A program made the translations under genes and the position numbers. Source: Terebella lapidaria (taxonomy: Eukaryota > Annelida > Polychaeta > Terebellida > Terebellidae). From it: a stretch of DNA of 64,000 nucleotides. The stretch covers positions 39,480,157 to 39,544,156 of the forward strand of contig OX424562.1 of assembly GCA_949152475.1 (NCBI GenBank), written 5' to 3'. The notes beneath the pieces are model-generated. The model saw nothing but the letters and a program-made list of their open reading frames with translations. It did no database searches and was not told the DNA's origin. This document shows positions 1 through 11,621 of this stretch, in pieces; the stretch's first letter is position 1; the number at the start of each line of letters is the position of its first letter.

Positions 1-507
1 AGTTGTATACTAAATCCATCAAGTGTATAGTAGGAACAACTACATTTAACACAATGTCTGACCCGGATGACGCCAGTACATGTATGTCTTTTGATAAACT
101 GTTTGGTCGGGTTTTGTTCTGTTGCAAAGTGTATTTTACGTTTATTATTGGAATCATCAAAATTTGGCTATATTGGTGGTGATAGATTGATACTTACATT
201 CATACCACTGAGACGTCGCTGCTGGTGAACGTTAAGTCTGTCCCCGAAGATACCATGAACTCAGTAGTCTTTTGGCTTGTGATTAGGTACTTATGAACTT
301 TTCAAATATCTATTCCATGAGATTTGTTTCGGATTTCTAAAGTATTGTCATAGGTTGGTGGGCAGTAGTATACTGAATCCATCCAGTTTACAGTAGAACA
401 ACTACATTTAACACACTGTCTGCCCCTGGTGATGCCAGTATGTCTTTTGATAAAGTATTTGGTCGGGCTTTGTTTCTATTGCAAAATGTTGTGTTTTACG
501 TTTTTTA

Positions 508-681
508 TATGAGGACTTTGTCTATCGAAGTGCCCAGCTAGTCTCTAAACTGCTACGACAAGGATATGTTTTACCAAGACTTATAGCTGCGTTTAAGAAA
601 TTCTGTGGACGTCATCATGATCTGGTTGATAAATACAGCAAATCCATGTCTGCCATGCAACTAGATCTATTTTCATGTTAA
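508..681 (+). pseudogene. Penelope-like reverse transcriptase, C-terminal 57 residues only
   Basis: An open stretch of 58 codons including the stop reads YEDFVYRSAQLV, then KLLRQGYVLPRL, then FKKFCGRHHDLVDKY. This is the conserved thumb/C-terminal block of invertebrate Penelope-like reverse transcriptases. There is no start codon and no upstream RT core, so it is a 5'-truncated copy. It begins at the same YEDF codons where the large Penelope-like element near 62.7 kb loses homology, so the two fragments are complementary in content. The following non-coding part (682-923) has a GTGGGGCAGGAAATGC block and then about 110 bp (814-923) nearly identical to 59642-59753. Confidence 0.8.
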
Positions 682-923
682 TTTTGGGGAATTCATGACG
701 GGTGCCACTAGTGGGGCAGGAAATGCTCACTCTTTCCGGAACACCTGATTTCACCTCCTAATGGCCATTTACGGGGGTTCATGAGTTTCTCTGTCATTTT
801 TGTTTTCTCTCACTTCGTATGCCTGATATGACTTTCTGTCCCCGGACTATGAGATTGGATAATGGACCCTGTTTTGTTTGGTCGGAATACTTAATACTGG
901 GTATTGATTCCACGTCTGTTATT
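682..923 (+). mobile_element. Penelope-like element 3' untranslated region
   Basis: This continues from the C-terminal coding fragment. Its second half (814-923, starting TCACTTCGTATGCCTGAT) matches 59642-59753 almost base for base. There it sits upstream of a Penelope-like ORF, as expected if these elements form head-to-tail partial copies. The junction with the A half-unit lies near 921, at the shared GTTATT. Confidence 0.7.
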
Positions 924-1331
924 GGAATCATCAAAATTTGGCTATATTGGTGGTAATAGATTGATACTCACATTCATACCACTGAGTCTGTGTCACTGCT
1001 GGTGGACCTTAAGTCTGTCCCCGAGGATACCATCAACTCAGTAGCCTTTTGGCTTGTGATTAGGTACTTATGTACTTGTCATATATCTATTCCATGGGGT
1101 TTGTTTCGGATTTCTAATTATTTTCATAGATTGTTGGGCAGTTGTATACTAATTCCATCATGTGTACAGTAGGAACAACTACATTTAACACACTGTCTGC
1201 CCCTGATGACGCCAGTGTGTCTTTTGATAAACTGTTTGGTCGGGCTTTGTTCTATTGCAAAATGTATTTTTTTTGTTATTGGAATCATCAAAATTTGGCT
1301 TTATCGGTGGTAGTATATTGATACTTATATT

Positions 1332-4300
1332 GTACAGTGCGGAAAATCAGGAGCTGGGAAATTTATAGAGTGGGATTCGATGGGCTAATTGGTCCTGGGT
1401 GTGGTGTTTGAATGAGGATTGTTATCCGGTAGCGAGTGTTAATTTTCGAACTCATATAAAAGAGTCGGTAGTATTATATTCATGATGCAGATATTATACT
1501 GTCAACTTGTTCCGAGATGGAGTCCTCTAATATACTCGACAATGATGACAATATTCTCTCCCAATATAAAATCGACAGTCAATATTATACCACGGAGGAA
1601 TTAGACAAACAACTTGCGAATAAACATCTAATCAACTATAGTGCTCTACATATTAATATTCAAGGACTTGCGAGTAGTTTTGATAAACTGATCCACTTAT
1701 TATCCAACTTGGAACAAATGTCTATCTCATTAGATTTTATATTAATTTGTGAAACTTTTGTAAAACCCAACGGAACATTTGATCCGGAACGGAGATTCCA
1801 CATTGATGGTTACAATTTTATATATAAAAATCGCACAAATTTGACAAAGGGTGGAGTAGCGTTGTACATAAAGGATATATATCAGTTTAAATATAGAGAA
1901 GATATATCTATGTTTATTGAAGGAGAATTTGAATGTCTGTTTGTTGAAATTATTAACCAACCACGCAATCTTATTGTAGGTGAAATCTATAGAATACCTA
2001 ATACATCCGAAACATTATCTTTACAGCGATATGAAGAAACTTTAAACAAAATTAGCCAAACTAAATCATGCGATACCATAATAGGTACTGACCAAAACTT
2101 CGACTACATACAAATAAACAACCATAAGACCTCTGCTGAACTTCTGGAAATGACCATAGCAAACGGATTTTTACCAATAATTACGCGGCCAACACGTATC
2201 ACACACAGCTCGGCAACGCTCATAGATAACATATACATCAAATGTGGCAACTATGGTAATTTATTTTCAGGTATTCTAACCGTTGACATGTCCGATCATC
2301 TACCGGTTATCGCTTGTACGACTAGATCCCCGAAAGCATCATCTAAACCAAATTATGTTACGTATAGACGAATCAACGACAATGATATCAATGACATAAA
2401 TACAGCTCTTAACAGCATAAACTGGAATAAATTGAATGTACTTGATGTTAACTCAGGTTATGACTACTTTATTAAAGAATTGTTGTTAATAATTAATAAG
2501 ATATCACCTGAAAAACATAAGTCAATATCACCTAAACAAACACGCAAGGAGCCCTGGATGACTAAGGGGCTCATGAAATCATCTTTTGAAATTGAGAAGC
2601 TCTTCAAGAAAACAATAAACAAAAAACCTACTGCCCCCCTAGTGGTGAAATATAAACAGAAACGTAACTTACTCAACCGACTCAAAAGGCGAACAAAAAT
2701 GATATATTATCAAGAACTTCTGAATAACTGCAAAAACGACTCCGCCAAGACCTGGAAAATTATGAGATCTATTATCAATAAAACTAACGACAAAACAAGC
2801 ATATCAGACACATTCAAGGTAAACAATGTTGATATAACGGATCCTAAAACAATAGCTGATGGTTTTAGTGATTTTTTCACCCATATAGGACCCTCATTAT
2901 CAAACAAGATACCAAAACCCTCTAAACCATTCCATCATTATTTAAAAGTTAAACAAGCGGACCCGAAATCGAGTCTCTATCTGAGCCCTACTGATGTAAA
3001 TGAAGTATCGTTGATTATATCTGAACTGAAACCTAAGCGATCATCTGGCAATGACGGTATCTCTTCCTGGCTCCTAAAACAATTGAACAAATCCATCGTT
3101 AATCCACTTGTAATTCTAATAAATAAATCTATTGAAACTGGCATATTCCCTGAATCACTAAAAACAGCAAAAGTAGTGCCTGTCTATAAATCCAAAGATA
3201 AAACTGACTTCTCTAATTATCGTCCAATATCCCTATTAGCTTCAATATCTAAAGTGTTCGAAAAAGTTATCTATAAACGTCTTTACCATTACATGACTAA
3301 GTTCTTATTTGCTAGTCAGTATGGATTTAGATCCAAGCATTCAACTATACAGGCAATTACTGAACTATGCACACACATTATCAATGCATTAGACAATAAA
3401 CAGCATACCCTGGCAACATTTCTCGATTTATCTAAAGCATTCGATACTATAGATCACAATATTCTAATTGATAAACTACGCTATTACGGCATCCGCGGTA
3501 TCCCCCTTCAATGGTTCAAAAGTTATTTGACTAATAGGAAACATTTTACCCAATATAAAGATAAAAAATCGGATCTAGAATCGGTACAATGTGGTGTTCC
3601 TCAGGGTTCAATCTTGGGACCCCTATTGTTCATTATTTATACTAACGATATGCCTAATTCCTTATCTAAAACAAATTGCATTTTATTCGCAGATGATACC
3701 ACTATCTATTCGTCTGCCCCTAATATCAATACACTTTATAAAAATACAAACACAGATCTTGCGGTGCTAACAGACTGGTTTAGGGCAAATAAGTTGTCAC
3801 TAAATGTAGGGAAAACAACCTTTATAGTTTTTGACTATAAAAGAAGTCAGCCACAAGACCACACTGAAAACATACGTATTGGTGATAATATCATTAAAAG
3901 AGAGAAATATGCAAAATTTTTAGGGTTAATTATTGATGATCAACTAAAATGGGACATTCATCTTAAACATATTAAATCAAAGTTATCGAGTGCTCAATTT
4001 GCTATAAAATCAGCCAAAAATACCCTGCAGGTAGGTCACTTAAAAACATTATATTTTTCATTATTTCAACCATATATAGAATATGGCGTTATGTTATGGG
4101 GTAACGCCGCTAAACAACTAATCAAACCATTAGAAATAATGCAAAGGAAAGTCATGAGAGCAATCTTCAGCGAAACCTACAACTCACCGGTAAATCATCT
4201 TTTTAAACAGTTGAATATACTCAAAATAGATGACCTCAAAAGATTACATACCTTGAAATTCATGTATAATCAAATTAACCATAATCTTCCCTTGAACCTA

Positions 4301-5175
4301 AATGAGATCTTTAAACCAGTAAGTTCAATCCATGGCCATGATACACGTCAGAAAAATAATCCATACTTTGACAGTAAAAACTCCTTATTATCTATCCAAT
4401 CATATTTACATATTGGTCCTAAATTATGGCAGGAATTGTCCACTGATATAGAAGAATCTAAGTCGGTTAAGTGCTTCAGCAATCGAGTCAAAAGATTACT
4501 CATCAAACAATATTGAATCATATGTTAAAACCACACCTTACTAAAGTGAATCTCACACTTCGGTGCATGTGGCGTCGTTCTGCTGCGCGGCAGCTGACCT
4601 GGCGTTCTACTTCGTCGGGCAAGGGTCTGTGACACTGTTTCAACTGGCAGGTGTGAATGAGCTCTTCCATGTTATGACTGTGTTATAATAGTGAATGTGA
4701 ACGCATGTGAACGAGCTGTACGTGAATGAGTTGTATATGAATGAGCTGTATGTTATTGTATTTGTGTATGTCTGTGTGTGTTCATCCATGTGTTCGTGGC
4801 TATGTGTAAGATCGTATGTGTTTGTCCACGTGTTCCGTGCTTAGCATAGGTTACTGTCTACGTCTATTTGTCTCGTGATACAGAGTATGATTGCATATGT
4901 GTCTACGTATTCTGTCCTTAACGTTTGAGTGTATCGGTTTAGGGTTTTTCTCCCCGTTCTTTGTCCCCCAATAAACGTCTGTCCCCCCAATTATTAAGGC
5001 ATTACAACTCCATGATTTAAGATGTGTTTAATTAATATTCAATACACTGTATAAATTACCTGGAATCACAGCCTAACGGCTCTTGTAATGTCTTGGAATC
5101 GTATCCTGTAAATATCACTGTTAATTTTGTGCCATCACATGTACGTTTCCAAATAAATTGATTGATTGATTGATC
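1332..5175 (+). mobile_element. Near full-length LINE (jockey/CR1 group)
   Basis: The element runs from the point where the A half-unit is interrupted to a (TGAT)n tail at about 5153-5175. It has a 5' leader of about 185 bp (1332-1516), one long ORF (1517-4516) and a 3' UTR of about 650 bp with T- and G-rich stretches. A short tandem-repeat tail in place of poly(A) is usual for CR1/L2-like and some jockey-like elements. No ORF1 is visible. I could not see a target duplication: the right flank does not resume the A/B repeat. The uninterrupted ORF suggests a young copy. Confidence 0.8.
1517..4516 (+). CDS. LINE endonuclease-reverse transcriptase, 999 residues, intact
   Basis: This is the retrotransposition enzyme of a non-LTR element: it nicks target DNA and copies its RNA there. 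The N-terminal APE-type endonuclease shows N47 in HINIQG, E79 in LICETF, GTDQN at 190-194 (where many families have GDFN), LIDNIY near 235-240 and SDHLPV at 259-264. The reverse transcriptase shows YRPISLL at about 567, FLDLSKAFDTIDH, GVPQGSILGP at about 693 and the catalytic FADD at about 724-727, followed by WFRANKLSLNVGKT. The C-terminal region is the long connector usual in the jockey/CR1 group. No RNase H domain is seen. The ATG at 1517 gives the complete endonuclease, so it is the likely start. No stop or frameshift interrupts it. The exact clade needs a tree. Confidence 0.93.
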   Translation: MESSNILDNDDNILSQYKIDSQYYTTEELDKQLANKHLINYSALHINIQGLASSFDKLIHLLSNLEQMSISLDFILICETFVKPNGTFDPERRFHIDGYNFIYKNRTNLTKGGVALYIKDIYQFKYREDISMFIEGEFECLFVEIINQPRNLIVGEIYRIPNTSETLSLQRYEETLNKISQTKSCDTIIGTDQNFDYIQINNHKTSAELLEMTIANGFLPIITRPTRITHSSATLIDNIYIKCGNYGNLFSGILTVDMSDHLPVIACTTRSPKASSKPNYVTYRRINDNDINDINTALNSINWNKLNVLDVNSGYDYFIKELLLIINKISPEKHKSISPKQTRKEPWMTKGLMKSSFEIEKLFKKTINKKPTAPLVVKYKQKRNLLNRLKRRTKMIYYQELLNNCKNDSAKTWKIMRSIINKTNDKTSISDTFKVNNVDITDPKTIADGFSDFFTHIGPSLSNKIPKPSKPFHHYLKVKQADPKSSLYLSPTDVNEVSLIISELKPKRSSGNDGISSWLLKQLNKSIVNPLVILINKSIETGIFPESLKTAKVVPVYKSKDKTDFSNYRPISLLASISKVFEKVIYKRLYHYMTKFLFASQYGFRSKHSTIQAITELCTHIINALDNKQHTLATFLDLSKAFDTIDHNILIDKLRYYGIRGIPLQWFKSYLTNRKHFTQYKDKKSDLESVQCGVPQGSILGPLLFIIYTNDMPNSLSKTNCILFADDTTIYSSAPNINTLYKNTNTDLAVLTDWFRANKLSLNVGKTTFIVFDYKRSQPQDHTENIRIGDNIIKREKYAKFLGLIIDDQLKWDIHLKHIKSKLSSAQFAIKSAKNTLQVGHLKTLYFSLFQPYIEYGVMLWGNAAKQLIKPLEIMQRKVMRAIFSETYNSPVNHLFKQLNILKIDDLKRLHTLKFMYNQINHNLPLNLNEIFKPVSSIHGHDTRQKNNPYFDSKNSLLSIQSYLHIGPKLWQELSTDIEESKSVKCFSNRVKRLLIKQY

Positions 5176-7177
5176 TCATCAGAGAACCTAAATTTCGAAA
5201 TTGTTTCTATTGTATATGGGGGTTTGAAGATGTGACGTGTGATTATTTGAGTGCATGGATGGGGCGCCGGGTGAAATATACATGTCATTAATAATTGTCG
5301 TTGTCGAACAAGGTGGGCCCGCCCCCTGCAGATTTATAACAGTAATATGTTTCGGAGTACATCCTTCCATTATTACGGCTTGTTAAACAATATGTGTTTA
5401 TTATTACGAGTAATAATATATGTTGCTTAACAGAAGTTGCCGCACACTATCCATTAGACCGTCAGGGTAAATAGAATATTGTTTGATCTTACGTTTCATT
5501 TTACAGGCATACATGTCATCAAATAGGTATTTGAGGAAATGAATATTATATTTTTACACATACTTTCTTTGATCTGGTAACAAAATTTGGACAATTCTTC
5601 CCAGTAAACAAAGCATTCTGACAAAACCATTCTACCAATTTGGAAGATTCTGATCATTATCCTCATGATAGATTGATATTGTACGATTACGTTTTTCTCA
5701 TGACTGAGTAATATTGTTTCTACTTTGATCACACAGTTATATAATACATACCAACTTTATTCCACTTCAGATTGAGTCATATTGCATGGTCATCTTCCTC
5801 TCATTCTCACATGACAGAGTATCATTTTACAGGCAATACTGAATCTGATATCTAACGTCCTTCCTGTCGGCAAGAGAGCGATATTTTGAACACGACAAGC
5901 ATGACAACAACAAAACCCATGGCTGAGCACAACATCCGGGTAGTATCCGTACTATTCTGTGAAACAATCTAGTTTTCACGTAGAGACTGTCGGTGACTAG
6001 ACGTTTGCTGCATCAAAGCGACTCAGATTACCATTTTTTGAAAACATGACCTCGTCGTTTTCCTAGCGAAACATAATTTTTGTTGAAAAAGTATATGAAC
6101 CCATCTTTACCTCTCCTCAGCTTCAGTTTCCATGCTACAAATTAATATTCGAGTGGATTCGAAAAATCACCTGTAATTAGTTGAATCTCTGAAACTAATA
6201 TTGTGACTGGTCAGTGAAAAAACTGAGAATCTGGCGAATATCACAAGATTTGTAAATATCGGAGAAACCACGCAAACCTTCTGAGAACTCTCAGATTATC
6301 CTCCGCAAAGGCCATTCGCAGTTCATTCATTACGTCGTGAAGCAGCACTTGAATAAAACACAAATGATTTTGACTAGCAATGTGCCATGTTTTTTCAACA
6401 CACAGGATGAGCAGTTTCCTCTCATTACAGCGCTCTCTGACGTCGAGAAACCCGCTGCAAATTAAGGTTCATTGTAATGTGGCGCGAATGTGAAAGATAT
6501 AGGTAGCGCAATATGTATTGTGGGATTACAGGCGATTCATTGTTGCCTGACACTCATCAAATTCGAGATGAGCAGTCTGACGAACAGAATTACTACGTAC
6601 CGTAGTAATTCGAACAATCTTAATTATCATTATGTTTTATCATCAATCTTTCATGAATTCAATTCAACACATTAATTTTGCTCGTAGTCCAGTCATGCCT
6701 TAAGTTACTATTACAACTCACCTGGCAGTCGAACAGTGATTTACTACAAAAATCAATATCTCTTTTTTTCCACAATCGTAATCTTCACTAATGTCAGATT
6801 TAAGTCAAAAAGTGGGATCTCGTAAGGGCCGAAATACGAAGCGGATGCACATCCAGGACCAGAAGTTCAATGATGAGGCATAAATTATCATTTGGGTAGA
6901 GATCCAACTGTTTACATTTCCTGGAAAAAAAAACGGTGAGAATTCCATGTGAAATCTGTGAAAATTTGGGATGATAGCTTACACTATAGCTGAACTACAA
7001 CTGAGAAAATAATATAGAGCAAATAGAAGCAAAAAAACACAGCTCTTCATAACCATATATAAGTTTTAACACATGTTTTCTTACCGTGTACCTGAAATCT
7101 GTCACCGTTCCAAAGACTATTGATGTCTGCAAGTAATTATCACTAAAACAACGAATATGAAGATCACCAGTGATAAT
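5176..7177. other. No gene seen
   Basis: AT-rich non-coding DNA with only short, unrecognised ORFs. I found no domain, tRNA or convincing exon. Confidence 0.6.
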
Positions 7178-7355
7178 ATCCCAATTCCTATCCAAAGATT
7201 CCACATGTTATTGGAGATACATGTAAGCACACAGCATTCGACTCATTCCAATCCAAAGATTCTACATGTTGGTGACGATACATTCATGAAAATGGCATTG
7301 GAACCATTGTCTCAATTCCTCTACAAAGATTCCTCGTTTTGGTGAAGATACATGA
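7178..7355 (+). repeat. Three degenerate units of about 67 bp
   Basis: The phrase CCAAAGATT (or ACAAAGATT), followed by CACATGTT-like and GATACATG-like words, recurs starting near 7179, 7243 and 7313. The units are clearly related but diverged. No coding role is apparent. Confidence 0.55.
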
Positions 7356-7549
7356 AAATACGGCTTTCAAAGCCAACTTCTAAAAGCCAATGATTGATCT
7401 GTTGCCGGTATCGTGGTATTGCGCAATATCGTGTTTCCCCAGTGCCCAGCTCATAGCACATGCAATCAGTTGAATGCGGAAACATTATACCACTGAGCTG
7501 GGCGTGGAAGAGTGTTTTTGTCACGGAGCTGTCACGAGGATAACAAGAG

Positions 7550-7944
7550 ATGGTATTAACAACCAGGGGCGTATCAAGGGGTGCAGTTGGCGGGGTGGGG
7601 GGGGGGGTGCGAACGAATCCCCCCGCTACCTCCCCACCCCACCCCCGCGCCGAGAGTACCGAAAATTCTGGTAAACGTAAAAAAATACTCACCAATCTCT
7701 GGAAAAAAGACTGGGTCCGTTAGTTCCATTCAAAAAATTTCTGTTCCAACATTTCCCACAAGTCGTAACATCATTTCCCGAAAAAGTTCTGGCCCTGCAT
7801 GTATGTATCATGTGCATTTGCCCGATTTGCACATATATGGTCAATCGGCGAAACGTGCGCACATTTGGAGATCGCAAAGTGCGTTCATTGGATGAACGTT
7901 TATACAATTGTACTGATCAATTGGTGAGTCGTTGTTAATACCAT
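7550..7944. mobile_element. Possible small inverted-repeat element with a G-rich run
   Basis: ATGGTATTAACAAC at 7550-7563 is the exact reverse complement of 7931-7944. Inside lies a hAT-like CAGGGGCGTATCAAGG word and a very G-rich then C-rich stretch (7590-7655) that could form a quadruplex or a hairpin. No target duplication was identified, so this may be two unrelated insertions. Confidence 0.35.
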
Positions 7945-8365
7945 GCCTGGTGTATTCTCAGTTGAAGTTAAGGTCGTTCAAATTTCTGTGGTACTAAAGG
8001 CATACTGTAGGCCAATATTATTCAAGTTTGGATAATCAACATCATAAAACTACAGGCATCACAAATCACACAATTATTTCACCCATTGCTGAGAACTCGC
8101 CTCTACTGTGTATAGCTATATATGAAATAGCTATATAAGAAATATAGCTGTGTATAGCTATATATGAAAATGTTACTCGAGGGGTTTCTCTATTTTACAC
8201 CATACAGAAAACTACTCAGTCATGACCGGCAGGTATTTAACCAACATACAGTATTGATTAAACACGTGCGAGAGTACAGTTTAATTGAATATACAATGTA
8301 ACAGATATCACGAGATGGTGTGTCCAAAAACACACCAACCAGCCTGTCAGTCAAAACAATTACTA
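7945..8365. other. No gene; AT-rich short palindromes
   Basis: Around 8105-8170 the words TATAGCTATATATG and its variants recur as overlapping short palindromes. Nothing else was recognised. Confidence 0.5.
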
Positions 8366-9315
8366 GTAGCCCAAGGGCTAAGAAAGGCTACCTGACAATA
8401 TCCATTTTAGATATTAGCCTTTTGTCCCTTGACCTTCAAAATAAGGTAATTGGTCAATTCAAGGTCACAAGAATGTTCAGCATATATCATTTCTAGTATG
8501 TCCACAATTGATTCATAAGCTGTAAAGTCGATAATAAGTGAGATGTTAGCCATTTTATGATCTGACCTTGAAAAATGAGGTGAAAGGTCAAGTTCGAGGT
8601 CATGGGACTATTCAACATATATCATTTCCTATATGTTCACTATGGATTCCTAAGCTGTAAAGTCGATAATAAGCGAGATATTAGCCATTTTGTGCTCTGA
8701 CCTTGAAGATAAGTTCAAGGTCAAATTCAAGGTCATCAAAATATTCAGTGTATATCATTTTATATCAAAATGTATATCAAAATCTGCTGTATTGGTGGTA
8801 ATAGATTGATACTTACATTTTCTATATGTCCACAATTGGTTCCCAACCTATAAAATCAATAGAGGAGCAAGATATCAGTCATTTTGTCCTTTGACCTTGA
8901 AAATGAGGTTAAAGGTCGAACGCAAGGTCATGGCAATATTCAGCATTTATCATTTTCTATATGTTCACAATTGATTCCTAAGCTGTAAAATCGATAATAT
9001 GTGCAAAAAAATTGCAAAAACGAGGTGAAAATGAGGTTAAAGGTCGAACGCAAGGTCATGGCAATATTCAGCATTTATCATTTTCTTTATGTTCACAATT
9101 GATTCCTAAGCTGTAAAATCGATAATATGTGCCAAAAAATTGCAAAAACATTTTGCAAAAAATCGCGAAAATAAAAGTATTTTTAAGTGTTTTTGTTCAA
9201 AATTTTAAAAAGATTCGCCTGTAAACTGTAAAGATAGAAATGTAGGCGGACGACGACGGACAACGACGACGATGGACGACAGACGCAACGCCATTCCAAT
9301 AGGTTATCGGACATG
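8366..9315 (-). mobile_element. Helentron-like non-autonomous element, family 1, copy B
   Basis: This is read on the minus strand. The 5' end (right side) has CCGATAACCTATTGG followed by a GCGTTGCGTC and GTCGTC-rich block. The 3' end (left side) has the palindrome AGCCCTTGGGCT at 8368-8379. Between them are degenerate units of about 130 bp with nuclear-receptor-like words (AAGGTCA). The outer inverted word AGGTTACC is lost or diverged at both ends. A 43-bp piece of the A half-unit (8776-8818) is embedded in it. Confidence 0.65.
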
Positions 9316-10429
9316 ACTGCTGTAAAGATTAAATACATCAGTAATAATAATCAGATAACGGCCGTTCATTGGAGCAAAATATCGTGACTATTTGAGAATG
9401 ACTTGTCTGTTGATATAATTGTACCCTACATTTCCTCAATACCCCACTCAACATGTTTTAGTATTAATTTCGTTAAGTAAAAACTCTTGCTTATTGTGTT
9501 CGTAGCCCCACCGGATGACTTTTTTTAATTGCTGACATCATAATTTCTCAAAATGACATTGATTTGCTTTAAGCGTGTGTTTCATTAGGAATATATTATC
9601 ACTGACAGTTTTCTGAAATATATGATGTGAAAACCAAACACATCAGTCAAAATGTCTGAGAATCTTCAGAGTTTTTCGCACATACTGTCATGTTATATGA
9701 GGAGAATGTCTTATGTTGCAATGCCATCTAGCCAAACGCGTGCACATCTCGAGAGAGTCCAACGTTAGTCCGGTCGACCAAACGTGTGATCGGCTGCGCA
9801 AACCGCCCAAATCCGTTTGAAATAATATACATCTATATAAATCCATATAAATCGTAGGATGCCATTCTCGAGAGTTGTCTGTTAGCTTCAAAAATATCGC
9901 ATTAACGAATTTGGTGAGGTGAAACAAAATTATATTTGTTTTGATTGGAATAAACTTTATTGTTAAACCCGGTTGTATTTATACTTTACAACATACCGGT
10001 ACAATAATAAACATCTGAAAACTTTCGGTGGTTTATCCCCCCCCCGTCCCCACCCCGTCGACAAGGAAATTTCTGGATGCGCCACTGATGACAAACGCCT
10101 AAGACAGGTGCTCGGTCAACAAGCGAGGCGAAATGGATATTTTACCTCTAAGAATTAAAGTGTCAAAGGACCCTACTCTTGAATAAAATTGAAGCAAATT
10201 GCATATTTTATATGGTGTCACCTTCGCTTCAGGCGGAGCAGCACGTGACAGGATGGTCCCGCAATATCATGAAAAACAGACTTTTGATCATGTCTATGGT
10301 CAAGGGTTTGAATGTAATATTATCACACATGCGTAATTCACTTTGGAGTAGTTATGCACTGTCAACTCGTGTCTACGTGATGGTATTGTGATGAATGTAA
10401 TTTTTCGATAAAGTAAGTGCGACTCAATT
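9316..10429. other. No gene; one hAT-like terminus
   Basis: Non-coding. At 10016-10090, read on the minus strand, CAGTGGCGCATCCAG followed by a G-run resembles the terminal inverted repeat of hAT-like elements. The partner end was not found. Confidence 0.4.
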
Positions 10430-10924
10430 CCTTGACGCCTATCAAGCGCTCCAAGCGCTTCATAATGAACACGAATTACAGGGCACATTGATGAGCAAGA
10501 CATGTCTACCTGAATAAGACACACACTAAGTAGAAGAAACAGATAAGTTTGAAGGCAAGATTTGACGACAGGTGATGTCTGAGACCCACTTTCTATGGGA
10601 CGGCATTCCATACCTTCACCTTGGCTGCTGCATAACTGCATTGACGATTTCTGAATGTTTGTGTTCTGGAAAACGGGACAGCCAGCATTAGCTGACATTC
10701 AGAGAGGAGTGACCTTGTGGGCTGGTAGGGATGAGGTCGGTAACATATGGTGGTGATAGTCCATTGAAGACACGAGGAGTGTAAAGGATGACTTTATACT
10801 CACTAGCAACCAAACTAGGTCCTTGAGTATTGTTGGGGTGAGGTGGTAAATTGCAGCCGACATGGGGATGATTCTTGCACGTCGGCATTACACTTGTGGG
10901 GTGTTGGGTCACTTGTGGAGACAT
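10430..10924 (-). pseudogene. L2/CR1-like LINE relic, C-terminal part
   Basis: Minus-strand frames contain VFNGLSPPYVTDLI, then in another frame VPFSRTQTFRNR and AAAKVWNAVP, then a final lysine-rich-type block. These match the order of the C-terminal blocks of L2/CR1 reverse transcriptase proteins (a GLAPSYL-like word, then a WNALP-like word). The pieces lie in different frames with stops between them, so this is an old dead copy. No RT core or endonuclease is present. Confidence 0.55.
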
Positions 10925-11053
10925 GGCCTTGAATCTCCACCAGACTTATTATCATACATATATCATGATTCATATTACAAGAAGAATGATGCATAATCCA
11001 TTATCTCTGTTGTCACAAGTATGATTACCCGAATATCATACTGCATGCAATGC

Positions 11054-11621
11054 AGGTTACTTATCACATATAACTTCCTTATATGGTCCGATTTGAGCAT
11101 CAAAGTACTATATTATTTTAAAACTCCCAGTTCCTCCTCAAAATGCACAGGTATTGCTTTAAAATATCTCTGTTTTAGATTGTACTGTTGTAATAGAGGC
11201 ATTTTTCTCTGTACATGTGAGTTTTCATGTTGAATGGAGCTGTTACTGTGCGCATGAATACATATAAACAAACCGGCCCTTTTTGGGGATTTGCTTTCCG
11301 AGGCATTCGCCAGGTGTTAGCAGCTCACGATCAAATGCCTATAGCGCTTGATCTATTCCTAAAACATTTGCTGATATTTCTTATATTTTGTAAGTTGTAT
11401 ATCTTGCTCTAACATACTGAAATTTTATGAAAATTGAAACTTTTTGAAAGGGAAATTTCTCAGAAAACTTCATAATGGAGTTAAAAGGCATTTCTATATG
11501 TGTCAGGTAACCTCAAGGTTACTTATCACATATAACTTCCTTATATGGTCAGATTTGAGCATCAAAGTACTGTATTATTTAAAAACTCCCAGTTCCTCCT
11601 CAAAATGCACAGGTATTGCTC
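11054..11621 (+). repeat. Pair of direct repeats of about 107 bp
   Basis: The segment 11054-11160 (GGTTACTTATCACATATAAC through CACAGGTATTGCT) recurs at 11515-11621 with only a few differences. The 350 bp between them is unrelated. The second copy abuts the family 3 repeat at about 11622. Confidence 0.75.

Larger units (their letters stand above)
1..1331 (+). repeat. A/B tandem repeat array 1, related to a Penelope-like element UTR
   Basis: The array alternates two half-units. A is at 16-199, 379-507 plus about 921-973, and 1155-1331. B is at 200-378 and 974-1154. The full period is about 360 bp. Every B contains the words CTGCTGGTGG and GTCTGTCCCCGA, which recur in diverged form at 59757-59822, directly upstream of the Penelope-like ORF. 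The array is therefore derived from, or shared with, the terminal region of such elements. The second A is split by the 3' end of a Penelope-like element (508-923). The last A stops at GATACTTATAT and is followed by the LINE. The window starts inside a B unit, so the true left end is unknown. Confidence 0.8.

Noticed and set aside
990-1172. 60-residue ORF in array 1 (MSLLVDLKSVPED...)
   Set aside because: It lies in the B half-unit, is not maintained across units and has no domain.
7375-7510. tRNA-like SINE on the minus strand (GCCCAGCTCAGTGG)
   Set aside because: The A box is plausible but no B box lies at tRNA distance and no target duplication was seen.
10300-10698. 132-residue minus-strand ORF as a host gene
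   Set aside because: It overlaps the L2-like LINE relic, whose recognisable blocks lie in other frames.
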